Assembly (NCBI GenBank): GCA_964036155.1
Contig: OZ038422.1
Span: 50,739,201 to 50,803,200, forward strand
Source: Diploscapter coronatus
Lineage: Eukaryota > Nematoda > Chromadorea > Rhabditida > Rhabditidae
DNA: 64,000 nt
Direction of reading: 5' to 3'
The position numbers and the translations under genes were made by a program. Every line of letters starts with the position of its first letter. Positions within the stretch are counted from its first letter, which is position 1. This document shows, in pieces, positions 46,041 through 58,528 of this stretch. The notes beneath the pieces were generated by a model. The model was not told the origin of the DNA. It saw only the letters and a list, made by a program, of their open reading frames with translations, and did no database searches.

Positions 46041-47887
46041 TGCTTTCAAAATAATATTTATTTTAAATTTGTCTAAGTCATGGAATTCCATGAAACCTAT
46101 TCAATTTTCCCTTAACGTAATGATTCTTGGCAATCCTAACCTGATTACCTAATCATCTCTCATCGACATCAATCTAAATCGCGGGTACTCTTAAACTGTT
46201 ACAATTTGAATCCGAATAAAACTTTTAATTTCATTTTTTCCTTTAATAATGCTATATGCGATCAATCATGGTAAAAAATAGCCATTAAAAAGGCGGGTTT
46301 AAAAATAGTAAGGAAAAATTGGATGGGGGAAAAGACATGTGAAAATGTCTCGAGTAAAATTGAATACACACGTCAGTGTGACAAGCGGAATGACCGTCCA
46401 CATTTTCATTCTCAAAGCGAAAATTCCCGTTTCTCCATCGATGTAAAGTGAGAAATGATCGATATATCGCTTTATTTCTTTGTTCCTCTTAGAAAATCCA
46501 TATTATTCTCAGATCTAAAATCAAAGAATCTGAAAATAGGGATGAAATAAATTATTTTAGACAATCTCTAATTTTAGTTCGTTATTTCTTCCTTTCTAAC
46601 ATACTGAAAAATAACCGTGCACCATTTCGCAACTCCTAAATTTTGGACTCAATAATATTTCCAAATTTTACTAGAGCTACCCCTAGACATTGAAGCATCA
46701 TACCTGTACCTTTGTTAAATCCAAAATTTGCATACTTCTTGTTCGTCTAACTATGAGCAAGTACAAATTTTCCGTATTGTCGATGAACGATCACTTGGAA
46801 TAAAGTAAAAGAGGTGCGTTTCTTTCTCTTTTCTCCTCGGAATCTCGTATACAGATCGATTTGACGACATTTTCATCGTTGATTTTTCTGCTTTTTTCGT
46901 TCTTCTTTGTTCTCATCGAAAATATGGGGATTTTTACAACAAACACATGCTAATTATTGTTCTCTATCGATAATGGTAAATTAATTATTGATAATTACCC
47001 TTGAAACGCGAAAAACGAAAAGAACATAAATGAACGAGAAAAGAATAAATGCTCATCTGTGCGCGCAGTGACTCAAAAAGGGGAGAGAAAGAAAAGTGCC
47101 CCTTTTACTTTATTCCAAGTGATCATTCATCGACAACACCAGCTTTTCTGTTTTCTTCAGTAATTGAGCAAGAATTTCGTATCTTATTTTACCTTTAAAC
47201 AGGCCAGACTTTTTTTTTAATCAAAAACCATAATAAATTTTCAACGTTTTTTGCCAGTTTTGTAAATCAACAATTAGTTGACCGTTACCTTTACTTTTTT
47301 CTATCTTTACTCATCTTCGTATTCTCTCTTTCTTTGACATATAATATTTCCCTTTCTCGGGTCAATTTCATGTGTCTAATCTATTGCTGTATCAAGGAAA
47401 GTCGCTTTCTTTCTTTCTCTCTCCCTTTCTCATTCTTTCTCTCCTTTTCTTCCTTGTATTCTCTTCATTTTCTTCTGTCTTTCGTTCTCACACTTTCTCC
47501 CCCTATGGCTACTATCTTTCCTTCGTCACCCAACGTTTGTCTAGCATCAGAATTTTTCAGTTTCTATCTTTTCTTCTCTCTCTCTCTCTCTCTCTCTCTC
47601 TTCTTTCCCTATAATCTTTCCTCGACCCTATTTTGCCAAATTTCAAACAATCGACGTCCGAATTGGTCAATATTTCATTTTACCTGCGGAATTTCTGATT
47701 GAAGATCAAGTTTACCTCATTTTTGCAACTTGTTCAAGTTTTAGCTGTAAAGTGTGTCCTAATTTTACAGAATTATTTACTTTTGCAAAATTGATGCACG
47801 GTTTTTCTTGCAGAGATTAATGTTACAACCCGTTGATGCTGATATCTTGACGAATCGACAGAGATAATCATCTACTCTAATCCATTT
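46041..47887. other. Spacer between gpa-2 and rol-3
   Basis: It contains the foldback element at 46774-47138 and a CT-rich tract with a (TC)n run near 47.57 kb. The pyrimidine tract creates 80-122 aa ORFs that I do not regard as genes. Confidence 0.5.
46774..47138. mobile_element. MITE-like inverted-repeat element
   Basis: Arms of about 60 nt (46774-46835 and 47076-47138) are inverted copies sharing TTGTCGATGAA, GATCACTTGGAATAAAGTAA and TTTCTTTCTCT. The centre is AT-rich and non-coding. It lies between gpa-2 and rol-3. Confidence 0.7.
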
Positions 47888-50800
47888 ATGAGAATCGATA
47901 TTTCGTTCAAAATCAAGCAGATTATTCTATTATTATTATTATTATTACTCGAATTTTGTGTAATATGTAAATCGGCCACCGTACTCTCGGCAGCGATCAA
48001 CGCTTGCCAAGAGCAATGCAATGAACGGAATTTGGTATGAAAGTTTAATATTATTATCAGCTTGAAATATGGCCTGAATTAGACATTTAAGAAACGTGAA
48101 AAAATGCCACATTATTTTGAATACTAATCATCGTTAGAGATTGAAAAATTCAAAATACCAAAAAATATTTTAAGACCTATTAATTCATATCTAATTTCTT
48201 AGATTGGTGTATCATAATACGCACTGAACACAATACAATTATCATAATTATCAATTTGTCTAATTTAAAAAAAAAAAAAAAAAACCCCATAACTTTCTCT
48301 GAACGTAGTTTTCAAATTCCAGGCTCTACCCCTCGAGCGGGGAGAAACGTCTTGGCGTCAGGAATGGTTGCAGAAGTGTAATTTCCAGTGTCGGGTCAAA
48401 TCAGTAAGACTAAAATTTTCGAATTTTCAAAACATCTTCGTTTTAGTGCCAAACGGGTTGTCGCTACCTCGAAAAGGATACTAGTTTAGTCATTCCCACT
48501 ACTACTTCTTCTTCGACCACTCAAGCCCCTGATGAATCCACTTCTGAGCCTACTGAACCTACGGGTAAGCCAGACTTCAAGAATCTTCTCCAGATTAAAT
48601 TTTAGGATCACCAAACACCCCCAAAGAATGCTTGTCAGTTTGTACTTCCGAAAGTCTAGCCATTGATAGCTGCGAACAGGGGTGTCGGGCTGTGTTCAGT
48701 CAGTTCATGAAGCAACTGCAGGGTAAGAAAATAAATAAAAGACCCTCTTTAAAAGCTAGATAGAAATACAAGACCATGACCTTCTATTAAATTCTTTCTA
48801 GCGTTGATATTTTAGCGATCGTCAATGAGGCTCGAGTTGAGATAGAAACCGCGGATGAAAGACTCAAACTGAAATGGATGTTTTCCGAGAGCAATTTGCC
48901 TACAGTCCAGGAAGTGGCAGCCGAAGACGTCCTGTGGTTCGCCCAAACTCGACCTGTGATGGGCTCGAATGGATGGAGATGGAGTGCACTACCTATGGGG
49001 GTAGGTTTTGAATATTTAGCATATTAATGTTATCTATCATCACTGTCATTCCGATGTTCATTAAATGAATCGTTAGATATAAATTCTACGAATTTTCTGA
49101 GGCATACAATTCTAATATTCTAATTTAAAATTTAGGCCTTTCGCAACGGCTCTTTGTCTTCCGAGGTCGTCACGCCTCAAGAATCATCTCCGAACATTCA
49201 AATTCGGCTTGCTCTGGCCTACCACAATCATGTTGTAGTGTCAAAGCACGTTCACTATCAAACTCCTTTGGAGTTGTATCCTAACCAAATTTCGATCGAG
49301 AAATCCATGCAGATTGATGGGAGCAAACAATTGGTTTGCTGGGAGTACAAGGGAGTTGTGGTAGGTTTTTTTTAGGATTTTAAACGGGCTAAAACATTAT
49401 TTGTCATTCGATAAGTCCTTAGGGTCGGTTTAAAATAACTTTAAATGACATTTTTTCTTATAATTTATAGACCACCTTCCGACTAACTCTATCTTCCATC
49501 GACGGTACTGAAATATCGAAATTCGATTTAGGATCGAAGTAGGTTTCAAAGTTTTCCATAACTCTTTGAAACATATTATTCCCGTTGGCATCTCATTTAA
49601 TCATACAAATTTAGTTCCCACTGCAATTTATTCGCGAATTTGTTATCGGCGAATTGTTGCAATCTTAAAATTGAGGCTTTGGATGGAGAAGGGAAGATTT
49701 TGAAAGAAAAATCGACAAATTTTACGATATCTGGGAATTCGGGTATGTTTCATGAAATTTTAGGATTATTTGAAGAAAAATATATTACTTCAATAGATCG
49801 TCGGGGCGTGATTGTAACTATATCTGAAAATATATACTAAACTTCATGAATGTGTCAAAGATTTTCAAGATTCAGACATAAAACTTGTATTCAATAGTAG
49901 TTCAACCTGAAATACTAACCATTAGCCATAAATTCAGAACCCTCCTTATCCGACCAAGACTTGATCATCCTTGCCAATGCCACTCATTTGATGCATTTTC
50001 CTCCTAGCGTAGACTACGTCATGGAGCAACCACCAGTTGTATTTGAAGTTCCTGATTTACTATCCGAAGGGGAAGAAATTACAGGTTTGTAAATCGCGAT
50101 CTTTCTTTCTTTTTAAATAATAAAAAAATCAGCTATATCCGGCATGAATAACCATCGTCGGTTACTGGTTGGTACTTCGAAGGGGAATATTTTCATGGTC
50201 GACCCCACGAAAAACCCTAATGAAACCTCGAAGGATGAGCGAATTTTCATGGTTCGACCGACTAAGGAAAATGGACCCATTTCTTATGTTAATTATGGTA
50301 TTGATTATTTTTATTCTCTAATTATTATTTTAAATTTTAGACCCAGTTCAAAACATTACCTATGCAGTAGAGAAGGAAAAGGGTATCGTGAGGTAATTAA
50401 CACAGAAAACTAGTTTAATTATCATAATTCCAAATTTTAGATGTGTCATGTCAAAAGAATGCAGTCTAGTGCCGAATCCTGATCAAGCCAACCCAACCAA
50501 GCAATTAGTCGTAGATTCAATTAACGGGTAACTAGTTTAATACTGTTTCAAATAAGTTCATAACACTGATAGATTAAAACTTCATACTATATTGTTCTCT
50601 AGGTTCATCTACCTCTTAAATACCGATCATACTATTAAACGATCTACGTTATGGCGTCTTAATGCCACAGCTCCTGCCGAATTCATAGATCTTACTGATA
50701 TTTCGGGTATTCTATTTAACTACAAATGAATGACTAAAATATGTATTACAATTTAGGTATAAGTCCCTCCCTCTCAATAGACATAGACTTGGAAAACATG

Positions 50801-53800
50801 ATATTAACGTCGGCTGGTCAAAATGGTGCCTTTCAAACTAGCTCCTTGAAAGATTTGTAAAGTTCAGGGTCCATTTTTCTTCTGGACTTGGTATCCCAAA
50901 AAGTCACTCATAAGGACGGCGAATTCACTGAAGTCGATCTAATGAGGTCCTACCATAACCGGATATTTTGGAGTAGAAAAAAGTGCGGTGACACTCCGAA
51001 TGATGAGGTAACGTTTTCTTACCTTTAAAAATTTCTCGAATTTCCCAGATTTGTTTCTACTCCGAAAAATCATCAAATGAAACCAAAGAGGGCGACCCAC
51101 ACTTCAGTCGGTAAAATGAATCATTTCAGAAAATTTAGTCTTAAAACTTTTTAGGTACCTTCTGACTCAAAAATTCATGGATTTCACCTTCTTCAAGTCC
51201 CAGAAATTGTCGAAGTTCATCAACTCGCCCCCTTCTTTGACATTGCTATGCACCGATTCCACCGCCAAGTTGCAATGGACGTCACCTCCTTTATTACCTT
51301 TCCAAGGCGAGCTTGATCCTCAAAAATAACGCCGCTTTAAATTTTAGCGTCCACTGAATGGCGTCATATCCATTATGCGGTTTTGATAGAGTCGGTAGTG
51401 GATTCCTCTAAAGAGACTATCCTAGCCTCGAACACTACACTGAAGCAATTTGTAAGTATGGACAAACCCTCGTAGTGATCTCCAAATTCAGACATTCGCC
51501 GCTATCCCTTCGACAGAATACAGCGCTCAAGTAAGGGCCTGCTCCGGTGACGTCTGTTCCGAACCAATTACCACTATCGCCAGTGCCTTGCCAACGAAAA
51601 ATCAAGATTTTGTCTTTTTGAAGCGATCCGGTAGTACTACAACTGGGTACAATATCCTGGGAGAAGTACAGGAAAATGTTGGTGTGGGTAAGTTTCAAAA
51701 TCTACTCAGGTTGATTAGATTTTTTAATTAATTGAAAAGCACGTTTCTATATTTAAAAAAATATATGAATTTAGGAAGCGTCTCCCATCTAGTCTCAGAT
51801 ACATTGTACGCTGTAGACAATACCACCCACAATATCTATTATGTCGCAGAACAATCTGTAACTTTTAATCTATTAAAAAAATATCGATAGGCTTCCAGAA
51901 CTCAATCTACCGAAGAAAAAATTCGGACCTCAACACTGCAATCCCGCTGATCGACTTCATAACAGCGAGTTCTCTGGCATTGATGCCATCTAGGGCTCTC
52001 CTGGTGTTCTCAACTCCGTATCACGTCATATCCTATAGGCTGACTGGAACTTTTGACTATGAGTAAGAAAGCTGATTATTTAATTGCTACTGAAACTTTC
52101 GAATAATCATTTGCTCTAAACATGAGCATGCTTCTGAAATAATCGCCAACAGAACCAAATTTTCAGATACTACTCTTGCTCAGCACCACTAGAGGAATGC
52201 GCTGAAGTTATTGGTGTATCGGTTGATGACACTGGCGGCCAGGTCTACTTTATCACCCAGTTTCGGAACGGCACTGTTTCTCTATTTGAAGCGAATCAAG
52301 CTGATCGGACCCCACATAAGCTGGCTGAGAGTGACAGTTTACCGCCGTAAGAAGAAATATCCAAATTCACGATAAAAGACAATTCTTAGAATCAAATCGA
52401 TCATAATCGCCATGGAAAAGCTATTCTTCGTGACGAAGACCGGGAAGATGGGTTTCTGTGAGAAAAACCTGCAAAATGTCAACATTCACTTGGATAGTTT
52501 GGTGGTTGACGATATTGAGAGCATCCGTCCTACTGAAGGAGACAACTTATTCGAATTCAATAGTATATCATTCATCTTCTGGAAGGTCCAAAAATCTGAC
52601 TTTAGAAGAGATCACGATTGGTGATGTATCGAAGGACGAACTGGGATGGGGCATCGAGCCGAATCTCACCAGCGGAAAAGTGCTTTACAAGGTATTCAAT
52701 CTAAAAATTTCAATACAAAATTTTCAACAAAAAAATAGATAAAACTCTACCGTGATAAGTTGAATGGTGAAGGAGAAGTCAATGCGACCATCAATAACCA
52801 TTACACGATTCCACCAGAAGTGCTACAGAAATGGAACAGTGCTCAAAAATTTGCCGTTCAAATTCAAGGTGAGATTACTGAAAAATTAAAGAACCCTATT
52901 AACATTGATACCTTTCAACTAATCATCAAATTATTATTTGAAACATGCACCAAATTCAGCTTTCTCCGCATGGAACACCGTTTCTACAAACAAGACCGGC
53001 CTTGTCGCTCCAATGAAGCCACCTACTGTTCCCACAGATACCCTCATCTACGCTACTCAGCAAAAGACCGTGGACGGGCCAAGAGCTATCATTTCCTTCT
53101 TCTGGGCTGCACCGGACGAATGGAATGGATCGCCATTTCAGTATACTGTTAACTGCACGAAAGAAGACGGCACTACAGTTGGGGGTCCTTTGAGCTCTAG
53201 TATCACTCACTACTCTTTCGCTGTGAAGAGCGGGAAAGTAACTTGCTCTGTGGCGGCTTCGAACGAGCCGAACAACATTGGGGCGTATACGCCTGAAGTT
53301 TCGATTGACAGCAGCGGTAAGTCTGGCTAAAAATTGGTTTGAAGACCGAAATTCAGAACTCCGTCCTCTCGTCAGGTTGCTTGCTATCGATTCCACAAAC
53401 GCTTTGATTTCCATCACCAATATCTCCCACAATGAGCCGCCAAAGCGCGAATCCCGACAAGTCGCTACCGTCGATAAAGTAATATTTTGTTGAGAATTAT
53501 CGCGAAAATGTCCAATTAAGATGGAGTACGAAGCGATCGCTTACATCGGCAATGATTTGTTCGCTGTAAGAAAGGAGGCTGAGAGTGCCGATCCACTCCT
53601 CGTCCAAATGGATGCAAGCGATATTGAAACCACTGTCCACAAAGTCACTATCGGAGGAGACATCAAAAAGATCGACGCTATAACATCTGATTGGGTGGGG
53701 AATCGCTTGCTCTTCGTTTCTGGAATGGCACTCTACCAACTGTCGCTGGATGCGTTCCTGACGACGACAACCTTAACTCCACAACTCTTGATAGACCTAT

Positions 53801-56800
53801 CCTCTGGCGCTGCTGACGCGAAGCAGCTGACGTTCGATCCGTTCAAGAAGTAAGATATCACAAATTTACTCAATTCGTTCGAAACTCGTTCCAGCACTGC
53901 TTATCTTCTGACGCGAAACGGCTCCCTGTTTTCTCTGAATCTACACAAACAACTCGAGGCGAATTTGGCGCTGACCGTCCCATGTCTGGCAAGTCAGACG
54001 GTAGCTTGGATGATGACTGGTAGAATGTTCAAGATCGCGCAATTTTCAAGGCCAAATTCTTAGAGTTCGCCTGGAACCGAGCTGCCTCTCCCAAAATCTA
54101 CGCCTTGACCTGGAACGGAATGCTAATCGTGGACGTCGAGGAGAATTACAACTGCAGCGAATATCGCATCGACTGGAACAAGTTCGGAGAGAAGGGACTG
54201 AAGTCGATGTCCGCGTTTGCAATCGCGGACAAGCTATTCGTCTTCGTCACCTCGACGGAAATGCTGATCTACGGGACAGAGTCCATTGGTCAGATCTCCA
54301 TCTCAAACCCACCTCTCCGACAAATTCTAGCTGTCAGTCAGAGCAGTCAGCCTTATCCGGGTAGGTTTCGAAGATTTGCTTGAGAGGAAAACGATTTTGT
54401 GAGAGCTGTTTTCTCGAATATTACATATCACGGAATTAAGATCGCGCCTGTTTCACACTACCTCCTTCATCCGCCATTCAATTCACCATCAATAACGAGG
54501 GCAAAACCGGATCGGTGCTCAACGTCGACAAACCTACGATGCCTCCATCCTGCCCAAACGTCTCAATGCCACAAACTCAATACGACGTCTACTTCACGAG
54601 AAAGAACACGGACAAAGTCAAGCACGTTAGATCCTTCACAGAGACCATTCACGTTGAAAATGGAAACCTGGACAAAGAAACTGACTACGACGTCACAGTA
54701 GCTTGGCTCAACCGATACTCACCAGCTAACGGCGTGTCAGCTGGCAAGCCTTTCAGAACGGGGTTTGAGGGCGATTTTTTCCTGATAAAAGTCGATTTCT
54801 AGGTTCGGCTACCCCTCAGCGCCCAGGGAGGCTCAAGCCATACCAATCGCTCCTGATATTGTCTATCTCTACTGGAAGCTTCCAGAAACCTTGAATGCGC
54901 CGATAACTGAAATCAAATATAAAGTTTGAAAAATAGAGAGAAAACATCTCAACTAGAATTGATCATAGGTAACTCAGCAAGCTTCTACCCTCACCGCACC
55001 GTCCTCAATTGCAACCCAACCATACACCGATGGAGGCTTCCTGAATACCACCACCGATTTTGCAATCTGCTCTGCTGATCCTTGCAGAGTCAAGATCGCC
55101 AATCTACGACCTTCAGAGAATTACAAGTTCTGGGTAATCCTCGCCTTATATTATTTAATTAAAAATAATCTATGTTTCAGGTCACAGCAATTCACGTTTC
55201 CCACTTGAATGCGCAGTTCTTGGAGGATAGCGATGCAGTATCTTCTGAGGTAGTGATTTCATGAAAACTTGAAAGATTTTATGAACCAATCAATAATTTC
55301 GATTTCGTCATGTTTTCAATAATATCAAATCCAGGCAAACGCGAAAACCTTCGACATCCCCGGAATCTTGGTGACTGAGAACGTGACAGGGTCGTCCGTC
55401 ATGCTCATCTGGAAGCTGCTTCAAGCTGACCAACCACCAGCTGGAATATCCGTCAAGTATCGTCAGGCTGGAAATGGCGAATGGATGATCCCTCCGAACG
55501 GAAGTTTTGCGCCGTCTGCTCCTACTGTCTATAGTACGGCCTTGAATATCTTCTCGTTTGAAGCGTATTCTTTCAGTACCGCTAAACGACCTTTTTGCGG
55601 CTACTTCTTACGACTACAGATACGTAGCCCTGTACACTGGACAATACACTTATGGTGGAAACGTTCGAGTCTACAAAGAGAACTACTGCCAAGTGCAGCA
55701 GCAAGTGAAGACGAAGGCTGGGGTGCCGACGCAGCCTTTGGATGTGGCGTCGGTATTCGAGAACGGCGGATGGAATGTGACCTGGAAGGCTCCGGCGAGC
55801 GACGGTGGATCTCCAATAGCGAGCTACGCTGTGGAGGTACTAGAAATACTGATGAAACGAAGAGGGTCCGATTTTAGCGTCGAGTTAACCACACCTCTGA
55901 ATGGGAGATAGCCGAACGAGGGTTGGATGGCTGGCGATACTGGTGGCGACCAGCGAAGAGCAATCAAGACCAGGCGAAGTGGGAGTTCAGAGTCAGAGCT
56001 GCAAATGCGGAAGGATTTGGAGCCTACGGATGCACGGATTATTCAGGCAAATTATAGGAAGCTATACAGATAAATTACTACAAAAATAAATCGAGCAAAT
56101 CTCTAAGTAAACTGAAACTTATCCTTTTAGTGACCGAAGAAGACAACACTCAAATCAGTCTTACGACTTACATTGTTCTGTGCTCGATATTCATGTTAAT
56201 CGCGATTTTCTTTATATGCTGTCTACTCTGTAAGTTCGAGCCTCAAGAATTCAAATAAGAAGTACCTAGTGCGATACCGTCGACGATCCGAGGCCAAGAA
56301 GAAGGCGATGAAGGAAGAAATGAATTGCATCAATCTCGAGAAAATGACGACGTTCAAGCAGAATGGCACAGAGGCGATGAGCAACGAGATGAGCATCGAG
56401 CTAAAAAGTGCGTTCAAAAATTCAAACATCAGGGAAACCTCGGTAAAATTTAGATCTACCTGCAGCCAGAGTCGAATGTATTGAAATCGGCAGGAAATTG
56501 GCTACTGGGAATTTTGGAGACGTCCATGAAGGAGTAGCTAGCAGTCTACCGGTAATTGGAGATAGAGAGACCAAAATCACTGTGAAAGTATGAACGTTAT
56601 TTGATTCGTTTTTTTTTTTCAATTTACACTTCAGAAGCTTCATCCAAACCACACCGCTCAAGAAAAGATGAACTTCTTGAAGGAAGCCATCCTCATGAAC
56701 AATTTCGACCACCCGAGCATCGTTAAACTGCTGGGAGTGTGCTTGAACACTATTCCAGAGCTGCTGATCACCGAGTACATGGACTGTGGAGATTTGTTGA

Positions 56801-58528
56801 CGTTCTTAAGGAGCAGGTACAACTTATTTGTTTACTTGAAATTTCTCTTTACCGAAGTCGCGATTATTAACTATGAAGATTTTATTTTTTATCTTATCTT
56901 CGGAGCTTATTTTATTCAGCGTGCCAACTGATAGTACCGCATCCGAAGTTTCATTACGCGATCTCCTGTCCATAATCATTGACGTCAATCGAGGAGCAGC
57001 CTATCTCGAAATGAACAAACACGTCCATCGAAATATCGCCGCGAAGAATTGCCTCATCAGCAAGCAGTCGAATAATTTGATCACCAAGCTGGGCGACTTT
57101 GGGTTCGCCAAAGGCGCCTACAGCAACGACATGGAGGTCGTCTGCGGAGTGAATTCGCCTTTATTGAGACACTTGTCCCCTGAAACTCTAACAAGCGGGC
57201 AGTTCACTCCCAAGTCTGATGTTTGGTCTTTCGGGGTAAGCCCTTATTCCAGAAAACCTTTATTTTCTTAAATTTTAGGTTCTTCTCTATGAAACTCTTT
57301 CGTTGGGTCAAATTCCATACGACAAGTTGGAAAATCGGCAAGTAGCTGAGCACGTCAAGAGCGGAGGCATACCTTCCAAGCCACCGTACTGCCCAGATCA
57401 AATCCACAAAATCATGTTGGAGTGCTGGAAGGCTGCTGCTGAATCTCGTCCTTCCTTCTCCGTCCTCCTGGAACAATTCGAATCTTTGCGGGAGAACAGT
57501 GAATTCCAAGACGACAAGCCCTTCCCGTCATACTCTGGGTTCTACGACAACGAAGCATTTGGGACTTCTCAGGCATATTTTTAAACTAGGGAATAATTTA
57601 CCTCGCGATTTTAGGACAGCACCTCCAGCGAGCTTGCAGCAGCGAGTTCCATCGCCAGAAATGAGCAGATTTTGAGGATGCATGCAGCAAAGTCTTTCGG
57701 AGGATTCGAGAAGCCAAATACTCCGAAGGTTCCATTCGGTAATCACTTCGAAAAGGAGAAACCTACCTTTGAGAAGAATTTAGACAAGTCCATAGGCGCT
57801 GTGGGCCAGCGATCACCCCCGAGGCCGTCTGTGAGGACGTTGAGGAAGGAAAAGACGAAGCCACCACCTCTGGTAAGCAGAATGCACTTTTTTCATTAAA
57901 TAACCTGATTTAGCCAACTCGAGAAGAAATTGACGCCCGGATCATGCAGGACTACAACAACACTCGTCCTCTGAGCATCATGTCGAATGACACCATCTCA
58001 ACGGAATATGGTATTTAACGATTGTGTGAAAAATGCAGATGAAATCCCCCAGGATCCTCATCCATCCACTCCCCGACGTTCTACGCTCGACAACACTCTG
58101 CACACGGATCACTCCCAGCCTACGAAACGCCGATGAGTCGGATGAGCGCTGCTGCGAACTACGCCTTTGACTCGGAGCCTTCTTCTGCCGTGTCGAATTC
58201 GGATGATGGTATAGGCGCAGTCTCTATATCGGAAAATAAAGTTCTGCAGCAAGCCATCCGAATCCTACCTTGAGTCGAAGTTGGGCTGGAGGAGCGCCTC
58301 TACTTCCGTCTTCTTCACACCAAGCTGGCCCTCAGCAGGATGCTTCCAACTCGAATGGACCTCCGTATAGTCATAGCCACAAGACGTCGATCAGTAGGTG
58401 AAGAAAGTCCTGAAATTAGGAAGAGTAAAATTACAGGTGGACCACCCCAAGTTCCGTCTCGTAAAACCGCCGCAAGACCCTATGATAATAGCGCAAGAGG
58501 ACGAGGCGGTAGAGTCAGCCAAGTATAG
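47888..58528 (+). CDS. rol-3: ROS1-family receptor with degenerate kinase domain (ROL-3)
   Basis: I can trace about 49 exons in one frame. The order is signal peptide with a Leu run, Cys-rich N-terminus (CQEQCNE, CQTGCRY, CEQGCR), fibronectin III and beta-propeller-like segments (for example [29 protein letters not shown]), one membrane span in exon 56131 ([19 protein letters not shown]), a basic juxtamembrane [11 protein letters not shown], and a kinase-like domain from about 56.45 to 57.5 kb. The kinase keeps GNFGDV, the VKK lysine, DFG and SPE, but HRD is HRN (AAT at 57032-57034) and the activation loop lacks the usual Tyr pair. A long polar tail with Pro motifs ends at 58528. C. elegans rol-3 is the ROS1 orthologue needed for epidermal and cuticle morphogenesis. 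Four introns use GC donors. Estimated length is about 2.4 thousand residues. Confidence 0.85.
48268..48286 (+). repeat. Poly(A) tract in rol-3 intron 1
   Basis: An uninterrupted A run of about 18 nt upstream of the second exon of rol-3. It is likely a slippage-prone homopolymer. Confidence 0.7.

Noticed and set aside
47334..47702. 122-aa ORF before rol-3
   Set aside because: Low-complexity TC repeat translated as Ser/Leu/Phe; no gene features.
50826..50867. In-frame TAA in rol-3 at 50858-50860
   Set aside because: It lies within a 42-nt GT-AG intron (50826-50867); splicing gives GQNG joined to SIFLLDL in frame.
52563..52605. Frame change in rol-3 near 52.58 kb
   Set aside because: Explained by a 43-nt intron with proper ends and phase 1.
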